A DNA stretch of 64,000 bases from the NCBI GenBank assembly GCA_943371535.1, contig CALRVE020000011.1:30790-94789 (forward strand), given 5' to 3'. Below the pieces are notes generated by a model. The model was not told where the DNA came from. It made no database searches and saw nothing but the letters and a program-made list of their open reading frames with translations. Position 1 is the stretch's first letter; each line of letters opens with the position of its first letter. The stretch is from UBA1930 sp943371535. Its GTDB lineage: Bacteria; Bacteroidota; Bacteroidia; Chitinophagales; Chitinophagaceae. Of this stretch, positions 54,833 through 62,986 are shown piece after piece. Position numbers and translations under genes: made by a program.

Positions 54833-56047
54833 GTGACTAAGAAATTAAATATAAATGAATTAGCTTTTAGTTATGTGAAATTTTTGATTTTTTCATTACT
54901 ATTTTTTGGTACATATTTCTCGAAATTTAATTTAGTTGGACCAGTTTACCTATATGACTTAATGTTGCTAATTCCAATTCTATTTATTCTATGGAATATT
55001 AAGATTAATAAAAACAATGATTTTGGGATTGTTTTAGTTATTATTATTTCAATAAGCTATTTGTTTTATTCATTGCTAAACTTAAGTGTAGGAGCTGATA
55101 TATTGTTAAGACAATTTATGCTTTTTGGATATTTATTAGCAGCTTTTGTTTATGTAAATTACATTAGGAGAATAGAAAATTTCTCTTCTAGAATTATTCA
55201 ATTTTTAAAGTATTTTGGAAATGTTTCAGCAATTATTCAATGTTTATATTTATTTTATGTATTGTTATTTGTAACTAGGAATATTTTTGAAGAAGGGGCA
55301 TATTATTATTACTCTAGTATTACAGTTCTTGGATTACTGATTTTTGCAGTAGATAAGCTTATATATTCAAAGTTTTTTTTGTTATATTCTTGTTTAGCTT
55401 TTTTTCTTTTGTCTACTACTGGACATAGTAGTGCATTTTTAGCTTATTTCATAGTATTCGTTTTATACTTTCTTGGCAAAATGAACAAGTTGAACAAATT
55501 AATAATTTTTATTGTTTTTTTTGTTATAGCAGCCTTAATTGTATTAAAAACATCATTTTTTACAGATGCAAATGCTCAATGGCGTTTGGTTTATTGGGGT
55601 TTAACCCTTAAGGGAATTTTTGTTGATAGAGTTGGAATTTTTGGAATGGGCTTTGGTGTGCCATATTCAGATGATGAAGTAGCCTATATTTTACAAGTAG
55701 TAAATGGATTTACAGCACAGCAAAGCGATGATTTAGAAAAGTACTTATCTCCGATGCATAATTCTTTTATTACAATCGCTTTTCATATTGGATTTGCGTT
55801 TTCATTTTTTATAATCTATCCACTTTTAAAAATTCTTGTTAGCATAATAAGTGGAAGATTTAAATCGAATTTAAATTTTCTTTTTTTGTCTTTAACACTT
55901 GTAGCTTTTAGTGTGTGGTCGGCAACTAATGTTATTTTAGAATTGCCTCACTCATCTTTACTTTATTGGTTATTATTTTTAGCTTTCATTTATCTATATC
56001 CTGAGTTTTCAAAAATTAATTCTCAGATTTTGAAAAAACCAATTTAG
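54833..56047 (+). CDS. O-antigen polymerase/ligase-like membrane protein (Wzy candidate)
   Basis: The 404-residue protein has about ten or more membrane spans and a larger periplasmic loop near residues 240-320 (about GFTAQQSDDLEKYLSPMHNSFI). The PMHNSFI segment resembles the conserved HNxxL/I motif of the O-antigen ligase/polymerase superfamily. The start is GTG (54833). It follows the flippase after 18 bp. Function as repeat-unit polymerase is inferred from topology and position; a ligase role is the alternative. Confidence 0.75.
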   Translation: MTKKLNINELAFSYVKFLIFSLLFFGTYFSKFNLVGPVYLYDLMLLIPILFILWNIKINKNNDFGIVLVIIISISYLFYSLLNLSVGADILLRQFMLFGYLLAAFVYVNYIRRIENFSSRIIQFLKYFGNVSAIIQCLYLFYVLLFVTRNIFEEGAYYYYSSITVLGLLIFAVDKLIYSKFFLLYSCLAFFLLSTTGHSSAFLAYFIVFVLYFLGKMNKLNKLIIFIVFFVIAALIVLKTSFFTDANAQWRLVYWGLTLKGIFVDRVGIFGMGFGVPYSDDEVAYILQVVNGFTAQQSDDLEKYLSPMHNSFITIAFHIGFAFSFFIIYPLLKILVSIISGRFKSNLNFLFLSLTLVAFSVWSATNVILELPHSSLLYWLLFLAFIYLYPEFSKINSQILKKPI

Positions 56048-56158
56048 TTTTTTCAAAAAAGTATTATAAATAACTTGTTTATTTAACGCAATCATTCAAG
56101 TTCAAACAGTTATAATGTGTATTATTTGTTTTAAACCCTTCAAATAGAAATAAACTTT

Positions 56159-57268
56159 TTGAACAATAAACCAACCATATTATGTATTACTCAGTTACCA
56201 CCTCCAATACATGGTCAATCACTAATAAATGAAAAGGTTGTAAATAATGAGGTATTAAATTCAAAGTATGATATTGTTGTACTCGATGCCAAGTATTCAA
56301 AGTCAATTAAAGAAATAGGTAGTGGAAATTTTAAAAAAACATTTAAATTAGTTTTAATAATTTTTAAATTATTAAAACTATTAATAACAAGGAAGATTAA
56401 ATTAGTTTACTTTTCAATTGCACCTATTGGTATCCCCTTTTTTAGAGATGCTAGTTTAGTGTTCTTAATTAAATTTTTTAGGATAAAGATATTGTATCAT
56501 ATGCATGGATTAGGTGTAGATAAAGGAGCATCTAAAAACAAGCTTAATCATTTAGTATATAATTTTGTCTTTAATAACTCTCCAGCTATTATTGTTTCAA
56601 GGTTAGTAGAAACAGACTTAAATAAAGTTAAAGTTAAAAAAATCTACACAATAGCAAATGGTATTAAAGATCAAGCATCAAGTTACAAGCATAGAATTTC
56701 TGCAACTAATTTTAGTTCGGAAATTAATATCCTATTCCTCTCCAACTTTGTAGCTAATAAAGGTGTATTTACATTTATAGATGTTGTTGAAATTCTAGTT
56801 AATAAAGGATATAACATTAAAGCTACCATGATTGGAGCAAGCTATGATATTGATGTTGAGGGCATTACCGAGATTGCAAAAAATCGAGGGCTTACAAAAC
56901 ATATTAATGCTGTTGGAGCAGTTTTCGGGAATGAAAAGTATACTTACATAAGTAATACAGACATTTTTTTATTTCCTACCAAGTTGGAGCTTTTTGGTAT
57001 TGTCTTATTAGAAAATATGCAATTTGGAATACCAATAGTAGCATCTGCTATTGGTAGCATTCCTGAAATTTTAGATTTTGGTAATGCTGGATTATTAAAT
57101 GAAAATTTTGAAAGTGCAGATGAGTTTTCAAAACTAGTTGAGCGTTTAATAGTTAATAAAGATTTACGAGAAACAATTGCTCATAATGCTAGGAATAGAT
57201 TTAGCCAATACTATACCGATAAAATTTTTGATGATAAAATTGTAGCAGCATTTGAAGATAATCTTTAG
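56159..57268 (+). CDS. Glycosyltransferase family 4 protein
   Basis: The 369-residue GT-B enzyme has an N-terminal acceptor domain beginning CITQLPPPIHGQSLINEKV and a C-terminal donor domain with the EX7E motif (Glu277 and Glu285 in LELFGIVLLENMQFG), typical of retaining GT4 transferases. The sugar donor is unknown. The start is TTG (56159). It is the only evident glycosyltransferase in the window's part of the locus, so others must lie further on or elsewhere. Its 3' end overlaps the 3' end of the antisense HAD gene by 4 bp. Confidence 0.88.
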   Translation: MNNKPTILCITQLPPPIHGQSLINEKVVNNEVLNSKYDIVVLDAKYSKSIKEIGSGNFKKTFKLVLIIFKLLKLLITRKIKLVYFSIAPIGIPFFRDASLVFLIKFFRIKILYHMHGLGVDKGASKNKLNHLVYNFVFNNSPAIIVSRLVETDLNKVKVKKIYTIANGIKDQASSYKHRISATNFSSEINILFLSNFVANKGVFTFIDVVEILVNKGYNIKATMIGASYDIDVEGITEIAKNRGLTKHINAVGAVFGNEKYTYISNTDIFLFPTKLELFGIVLLENMQFGIPIVASAIGSIPEILDFGNAGLLNENFESADEFSKLVERLIVNKDLRETIAHNARNRFSQYYTDKIFDDKIVAAFEDNL

Positions 57269-57801
57269 CTTTTAATAGCATCTTTAATTTGATTAAGTCC
57301 AAAATATTTTAATTTTAGTTTTTCAACTTTTTTTATCAAATCGTAGTAAACCTGCACATTCCCATTTTTCTCTATATAAGCTAAATCATCAATAAAATAA
57401 ATTGTACTATTAGTACTTACTTCTTTTAATATTTTAATTTTTTCACTAGCATTTCTTACAATAAATAATTCATCAGTTCCTGGTGGAAAACCAAATTGAG
57501 TAAGCCATTTTATAGTTGCTTGTTTAGATTTAAAACCTCTAGCGGTTAAAAAAATTATTTTATTATTTGGAGACCTCTTCAATATTCTAATTAAACGGTG
57601 CATCTTAATAAAAAATGCCAATGTGCTTACTCTTTTAGCTTCCGATACATTTGAATAATGTTCAAAAGATGGAATAGTATCGGCAATTGTATTATCAATA
57701 TCAAATAAAAAGATTCTTTTTTTTGAACAAGTATTTATTGTTTTAATTGCTTTAAGTCGAACATATACAGTAAGTGGTAATAACAATAACTCTTTTAACA
57801 T
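57265..57801 (-). CDS. HAD-superfamily phosphatase-like protein, antisense in the glycan locus
   Basis: The 178-residue protein has HAD motif I FLFDIDNTIADT (Asp34 and Asp36), a motif II-like IIFLTARGF, a Lys further on, and motif IV YFIDDLAYI. These point to a magnesium-dependent phosphatase of the LTAR/nucleotidase type; the substrate is unknown. It is the only gene on the minus strand between 45 and 64 kb. It diverges from the CapK-type gene (37-bp gap) and its end overlaps the GT4 gene by 4 bp. Its hydrophobic N-terminus (LLLLPLTVYV) is short. Confidence 0.8.
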   Translation of the reverse strand: MLKELLLLPLTVYVRLKAIKTINTCSKKRIFLFDIDNTIADTIPSFEHYSNVSEAKRVSTLAFFIKMHRLIRILKRSPNNKIIFLTARGFKSKQATIKWLTQFGFPPGTDELFIVRNASEKIKILKEVSTNSTIYFIDDLAYIEKNGNVQVYYDLIKKVEKLKLKYFGLNQIKDAIKS

Positions 57802-57838
57802 ATCATCATTTTAGCTTAAAACGAAATTACTTCCATTT

Positions 57839-59134
57839 ATGGAATTAGCAGGTATTAATATACGCAATATTGCAAACGGTTTTTATATCTTAAAAAACCT
57901 AAAGAAGTTTAAACAATTTCAATTTTATTCTAGAGAACAGGTATTGTTTATACAAACCGAAAAGCTAAAAAATATTTTGTGGCATGCAGTTAACCATGTT
58001 CCTTATTATAAAAGCTTGAATATTAAAGTAGACTTTGAAAATTTCTCTTTAAATGAGTTGCAAAAGTTTCCTGTAATGTCTAAGCAAATCATGCAACATG
58101 AATATAAAAAATTTATATCTGATAATTATGATTATAACAAGCTACAATTTAAGTCTACCTCAGGATCTTCAGGTATGCCATTTAAAATTGCAAAGTCTTA
58201 CTATAGTGATGCCATAGAATATTGTATTATGCTTAGAGCTTGGAGTATGGCTGATAGTTATGATTATACTTTTAGAGATCCTTGTGTAGTATTGAGAAGC
58301 TATTCACCAAAGCCAGGTGAACCTTTATACAAGCATGACAAAATTTTAAATTATTGGTTCTTATCGCCTTATGATATAAACCAGAAAAATTTGTCATTAT
58401 ACTTAGACGTTTTTAAAAAATCGAAAGCAAAATTATTAAGAGGTTATCCTAGTTCTATTTATATTTTAACGTTATTACTTAAAGAAAATAATATTCGTAT
58501 ACCTCAAGTAAAAACTCTTTTTACTTCGTCTGAAAATTTATTACCTCAGTATAAAAAAGTTATTGAAGATTATTGGCAATTACCATTAATTGACTGGTAT
58601 GGTCAAAATGAAAGAACAGTAACTGTACAAAAATGTGCTTACGGTAATTATCATAATAACGACGAATACGGAATTGTAGAATTAGATACAAACAATCAAA
58701 TTATTGCAACTTCTTTGAATAACGATGTAATGCCCCTTATTCGATATGCTACTAATGATATTGCAATTCCAACACAAGTAACTAGTTGTGCTTGCGGCAG
58801 AGGATTAAGTATTCCTTTTGCAGGTATTGATGGCCGAGCAGATGATTTATTAATGAAAGATGACGGAACTGTTATGGCAACTGTAAATATTTACAATGCC
58901 ATGGAAAAGTTTCAAGATGTAAAGCAGTTTAAAATAATTCAGGAGGTTGATAAATCTGTACAATTGTATTTGTCAGAAAATAAACCATTAGATAAAGCTT
59001 ACATCCACCAAATTGAGCAAGAGCTCTATCAACGTTTAGGTAATGTGCCGCTAACCACAAGCATTGTTCAAGAAATTGAACGAAACAGATTAACCGGCAA
59101 AATAAAATCTATTGAATCAAGAATTAAATTTTAA
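57839..59134 (+). CDS. CapK-type adenylate-forming enzyme (phenylacetate-CoA ligase family)
   Basis: The 431-residue protein has the ANL-superfamily phosphate loop STSGSSGMPFKI (about residues 112-123), a central LRGYPSSIY and TLFTSSENL, DWYGQNERT, and GIDGRADDLLM near the C-terminal hinge. The PaaK/CapK subgroup activates carboxylic acids as adenylates and often lies in capsule loci without known chemistry. It overlaps the ATG region of the aminotransferase gene by a few bases, so the pair is probably translationally coupled. Confidence 0.85.
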   Translation: MELAGINIRNIANGFYILKNLKKFKQFQFYSREQVLFIQTEKLKNILWHAVNHVPYYKSLNIKVDFENFSLNELQKFPVMSKQIMQHEYKKFISDNYDYNKLQFKSTSGSSGMPFKIAKSYYSDAIEYCIMLRAWSMADSYDYTFRDPCVVLRSYSPKPGEPLYKHDKILNYWFLSPYDINQKNLSLYLDVFKKSKAKLLRGYPSSIYILTLLLKENNIRIPQVKTLFTSSENLLPQYKKVIEDYWQLPLIDWYGQNERTVTVQKCAYGNYHNNDEYGIVELDTNNQIIATSLNNDVMPLIRYATNDIAIPTQVTSCACGRGLSIPFAGIDGRADDLLMKDDGTVMATVNIYNAMEKFQDVKQFKIIQEVDKSVQLYLSENKPLDKAYIHQIEQELYQRLGNVPLTTSIVQEIERNRLTGKIKSIESRIKF

Positions 59135-59137
59135 TGT

Positions 59138-60307
59138 ATGATAAAGGGATTAACCAATGAACAGATTGCAATGGTGCAACATATTAAATTGTTAAAACAA
59201 CAAGCAGGTTCACATTCGCCAAGTTTATTTACTATAAAAGAGCAGCTACCAACCTTAAAAATGGGAATTGATGCCTGTTTCCTTTCGAATCCTTATGCTA
59301 CTGATTTGTTTTTAGATTACTTCAAAAAAGAATTATTGGGAGAAGATTTAGCCATTAGAGACATGCTAGAATTCTATCCATCACAGAATAATGTAATCGC
59401 ATCTTCATTGGCTAATTTTCTAAAAGTGCCTGCCGAAATGTTATTTGTTGGTAATGGTGCAATCGAAATTATTCAAGCCGTAATTCACAATTTTACCCAT
59501 CAAAAAATTATTGTAAATATTCCTACTTTTTCTTCTTACTACGAGTTTATTAAACCGGGTGTCAGTATTGTATTTAATAAATTAAAAAAGGAAGAAGAAT
59601 ATAAATTGAATGTAAGCGATTTATTAAAATTAGTTCATACAGAGAAGCCTGATACAGTAGTATTGATTAACCCCAACAATCCAAATGGTGGTTATATTAC
59701 CAAAAGTGAAATTGCTGAGTTATTGGAAGGTTTAAAAAGTGTAGGCACAGTATTATTAGATGAAAGTTTTATTCATTTTGCATTCGAAAATGATCAAATG
59801 GATCCATTAAGTTATGTTGATATGGTTTTAAAATATCCCAATGTAGTAACTATTAAAAGCATGTCGAAAGATTTTGGGATTGCAGGTATTAGAGCTGGTT
59901 ATGCTATTATGCACCCAAGCCGAATTAAGCAACTTTTATCCAATGGTTTTTTATGGAATTCTAATGGCTTAGCTGAATACTTTTTTAAACTATATACTAG
60001 AGACCAATTTCAATTAGAATATGAAGTTGTACGAAAAAAATATATCAGAGATACACAAGATTACTTTAAAGTATTGAGCGAAATAGATGGTATAAAGCAA
60101 TATCCAAGTCAAGCTAATTTTGCATTAATAGAGTTAAAATCAGGTGTTTCAGCCGATGATTTTGCATTTGGATTATTGGTAAAATCTGGAGTTTACACTC
60201 GTACTTGCTCAGATAAAATTGGTTTAGATGGCGAGTTTATTAGACTTGCATCTAGATCGGCAGTTGAAAATATAGAAATAATTACCGCAATAAAAGAAGC
60301 TCTTTAG
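59138..60307 (+). CDS. HisC-like PLP-dependent aminotransferase (class I/II fold)
   Basis: The 389-residue fold-type I enzyme shows FVGNGAIEIIQAV (phosphate cup), NPNNPNGGYI, the LDESFIHF Asp that holds the pyridine nitrogen, and Lys244 (SMSKDFGIAGIRAGY), the Schiff-base lysine. The pattern is nearest the histidinol-phosphate aminotransferase / threonine-phosphate decarboxylase branch. Because it is embedded in a glycan locus between CapK and a double dehydrogenase, histidine synthesis is unlikely. An amino-group-containing substituent on the glycan is more likely; this is inference. It starts 3 bp after the CapK stop. Confidence 0.85.
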   Translation: MIKGLTNEQIAMVQHIKLLKQQAGSHSPSLFTIKEQLPTLKMGIDACFLSNPYATDLFLDYFKKELLGEDLAIRDMLEFYPSQNNVIASSLANFLKVPAEMLFVGNGAIEIIQAVIHNFTHQKIIVNIPTFSSYYEFIKPGVSIVFNKLKKEEEYKLNVSDLLKLVHTEKPDTVVLINPNNPNGGYITKSEIAELLEGLKSVGTVLLDESFIHFAFENDQMDPLSYVDMVLKYPNVVTIKSMSKDFGIAGIRAGYAIMHPSRIKQLLSNGFLWNSNGLAEYFFKLYTRDQFQLEYEVVRKKYIRDTQDYFKVLSEIDGIKQYPSQANFALIELKSGVSADDFAFGLLVKSGVYTRTCSDKIGLDGEFIRLASRSAVENIEIITAIKEAL

Positions 60308-60311
60308 CACA

Positions 60312-62462
60312 ATGAAACAGTTAATACAAAATTTTAAGACAGGCGAATTATATGTAGATGAATTACCTGCTCCATCGCTTTCTAATGCAATGGTTTTGGT
60401 TGAAAATGAATTTTCTCTAATCAGTGCAGGTACTGAGAAAGGAACTGTAAAAGTTGCTCAATCTTCATTAATAGGAAAAGCAAAGCAACGCCCCGATTTA
60501 GTAGCTCAAGTACTACAAAACATTAAGAAAGAAGGCTTAATGGCTACTTTAGAAAAAGTACGTACCAAGCTAGATTCTTTAAAAGCATTGGGTTATAGCA
60601 CCGCTGGTGTTGTAAAGGCCTCTATGGATACCAATGGAAAGTTTAAAGTAGGTGAAAGAGTTGCATGTGCAGGGCAAGATTATGCTTCTCATGCAGAAGT
60701 AGTTGCAGTGCCTCAAAACTTGGTTGTAAAAATTCCTGATAATGTTTCTTTTGAAGAAGCAAGTTTTACCACACTTGGTGCAATTGCATTGCAAGGAGTA
60801 CGACAAGCTAATCCTAAATTAGGCGAAACTGTTTGTGTAATTGGTTTAGGTTTATTAGGACAAATTACTTGTCAGCTATTGGCTGCAAATGGTTGTAGGG
60901 TTTTTGGTATTGATGTTTCTAACTCAATGGTAGAGCTTGCAAAAAAAGTAAGCAAAACTGAATCTATCTCTAGAAATGATGCAGGTTTAAAAACTGCTGT
61001 TGAAACTTTTACAAGAGGTTATGGTTTCGATAAAATTATTATTACTGCTGCTGCTCCTACCAATGATCCAATTGAATTATCAGCTGAAATTGCTAGAAAA
61101 AAAGGAGAAATAATTATTGTCGGTGCTGTAAAAATGGATTTGCCAAGAGAACCTTATTTTTTTAAGAAAGAGCTTGAATTAAAAATGTCATGTTCTTACG
61201 GTCCTGGTCGTTACGATAAAGTATATGAAGAGTTGGGCAATGATTATCCGTTTGCTTATGTACGTTGGACAGAGCAACGCAATATGGAAGCATTTCTAGA
61301 TTTGGTTGCTTTAGGAAGATTGAATTTAAAAGAACTCATCACCCATACTTTCGATATTGATGATGCAGTTAAAGCTTACGATTTAGTTCTAGGTAAAGTT
61401 CAAGAACCTTTTGTAGGCATTTTATTACGTTACCCACCTAATGACAATAAGCATTCAAAACAAATCAATACAATAGCTAAACCCACCAATGGAAAAATAA
61501 AAACTTCATTTATTGGTGCAGGTAGTTTTGCTCAAAGCTATCTAATTCCTAATTTAAAAGGGCTAAACGTTACATTAGATACTGTTATTACAAATAATGG
61601 TATTAATGCAAAAAATGTTGCAGGGAAGTTTGGATTTGCAGCAGCATCAACCGATGCAAATCAAGTGTATCAAGACAAGAATGCACAAGTAGTTTTTGTG
61701 GCATCAAGACATGATAGTCATGCCATGTATGTAGAAAAAGCCATTCAATCAGGTAAACATGTATTTGTAGAAAAACCATTATGTCTTAACGAAACTGAAT
61801 TAGCTTCTATTCAAACTTTAATGCAAAACAATACCCAATCACTAGTGATGGTTGGTTTTAATAGAAGGTTTGCTCCCGTTGCGGTTGAATTAAATAATCT
61901 TTTTTCAAAGATTACAGAACCTAAAGTTGTAAATATTAGAGTAAATGCAGGCTTTATTCCTTTAGATCATTGGACACAACAAGCAGAAATTGGTGGAGGT
62001 AGAATTGTAGGTGAAATTTGTCATTTTATTGATTTAATGCAATTCTTTACCAATTCAACTCCAATAAAAGTATATGCCGATTGTATATCTAGCAATAGTA
62101 TACAAGCAAAAAATGATGATAATATTGCTATTGTAATTCGTTTTGCCAATGGTTCTATTGGTAATCTTACTTATGTTGCTAATGGAGATAAATCATTACC
62201 CAAAGAAAGAATTGAAGTATTTGGAGGAAATATTTGTGGTGTAATCAATGACTTTAAAGATGGTGCCATTTATAAAAACAATAAAGTAACTTCTTTAAAA
62301 TCTTCTGGAAAAGGACATAGTCAAGAAGTTGCTGCATTTATAAAATCTATTGAACAAGGAACAGCATCTCCAATCTCTTTTGAATCTATCCATGCAACAA
62401 CACTAACTACATTTAAAATTTTAGATGCTATTAGAACAGGGTTGCCACAAACTATTAATTAA
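60312..62462 (+). CDS. Bi-domain oxidoreductase: MDR alcohol dehydrogenase fused to Gfo/Idh/MocA
   Basis: The 716-residue fusion has an N-terminal medium-chain alcohol dehydrogenase-like half (about 1-375, with VIGLGLLGQITCQLL as NAD(P) motif near 175). Its C-terminal half (about 390-716) is a Gfo/Idh/MocA half, with FIGAGSFAQSYLIP and VEKPLCLNETEL. Such fusions are found in surface polysaccharide loci and presumably carry out two successive redox steps on a sugar or side-chain. The MDR half shows no obvious catalytic zinc Cys/His pair in its N-terminal region. It starts 4 bp after the aminotransferase stop. Confidence 0.87.
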   Translation: MKQLIQNFKTGELYVDELPAPSLSNAMVLVENEFSLISAGTEKGTVKVAQSSLIGKAKQRPDLVAQVLQNIKKEGLMATLEKVRTKLDSLKALGYSTAGVVKASMDTNGKFKVGERVACAGQDYASHAEVVAVPQNLVVKIPDNVSFEEASFTTLGAIALQGVRQANPKLGETVCVIGLGLLGQITCQLLAANGCRVFGIDVSNSMVELAKKVSKTESISRNDAGLKTAVETFTRGYGFDKIIITAAAPTNDPIELSAEIARKKGEIIIVGAVKMDLPREPYFFKKELELKMSCSYGPGRYDKVYEELGNDYPFAYVRWTEQRNMEAFLDLVALGRLNLKELITHTFDIDDAVKAYDLVLGKVQEPFVGILLRYPPNDNKHSKQINTIAKPTNGKIKTSFIGAGSFAQSYLIPNLKGLNVTLDTVITNNGINAKNVAGKFGFAAASTDANQVYQDKNAQVVFVASRHDSHAMYVEKAIQSGKHVFVEKPLCLNETELASIQTLMQNNTQSLVMVGFNRRFAPVAVELNNLFSKITEPKVVNIRVNAGFIPLDHWTQQAEIGGGRIVGEICHFIDLMQFFTNSTPIKVYADCISSNSIQAKNDDNIAIVIRFANGSIGNLTYVANGDKSLPKERIEVFGGNICGVINDFKDGAIYKNNKVTSLKSSGKGHSQEVAAFIKSIEQGTASPISFESIHATTLTTFKILDAIRTGLPQTIN

Positions 62463-62503
62463 GTTAAACTTAAACACACTTAAATAGTCTGTTTAACATC
62501 TTT

Positions 62504-62974
62504 ATGAAAAAGCTACTTTTCATGCTTTCCTTCTTTATTTCATTCTATGGATTTAGTCAATCTGTAGAAAGTTTCGACTATGGGGGTAGCTATTATAGTA
62601 ATGACCAAGGCCAATTCTTCTCAAGTGATATCGTTCAAACATCAAAATTAAATATAGAGAGTAGGTTAGTGATTAAAGTAGGATTCTTAAACAATAGGCT
62701 TTTATCCTTAATTGTAAATGGGCAGAATAATGGCACTTCGCCAACTATTCCAATGATTGTTTTTCCCAATCCTGCAACGAACATTATCAATTATTTTGTT
62801 GCTAATACTTACGAAGTAAAAGAAGCTCAAATTTATTCGACTTCGGGTAAATTAGTTATAAAAGCCGGAACACAAAAAAGCATAAATGTTAGTCATTTAG
62901 CTAAAGGATTTTATGTGCTTAGAATTCAGTTTATGGATAACGTGATTACAAGTGCTAAGTTTTTAAAACAATAA
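62504..62974 (+). CDS. Small secreted protein with T9SS type A sorting domain
   Basis: The 156-residue protein has a signal peptide (MKKLLFMLSFFISFYGFSQ), about 60 residues of mature sequence rich in Ser, Tyr and Asn, and then a type A sorting domain (VFPNPATNIINYFVAN, IYSTSGKLVIKAG, LAKGFYVLRIQF). After PorU cleavage only a very small passenger would remain. It is followed after 12 bp by the repeat protein gene, so the two may be expressed together. The passenger is not recognised. Confidence 0.85.
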   Translation: MKKLLFMLSFFISFYGFSQSVESFDYGGSYYSNDQGQFFSSDIVQTSKLNIESRLVIKVGFLNNRLLSLIVNGQNNGTSPTIPMIVFPNPATNIINYFVANTYEVKEAQIYSTSGKLVIKAGTQKSINVSHLAKGFYVLRIQFMDNVITSAKFLKQ

Positions 62975-62986
62975 TATTCTAATTCT

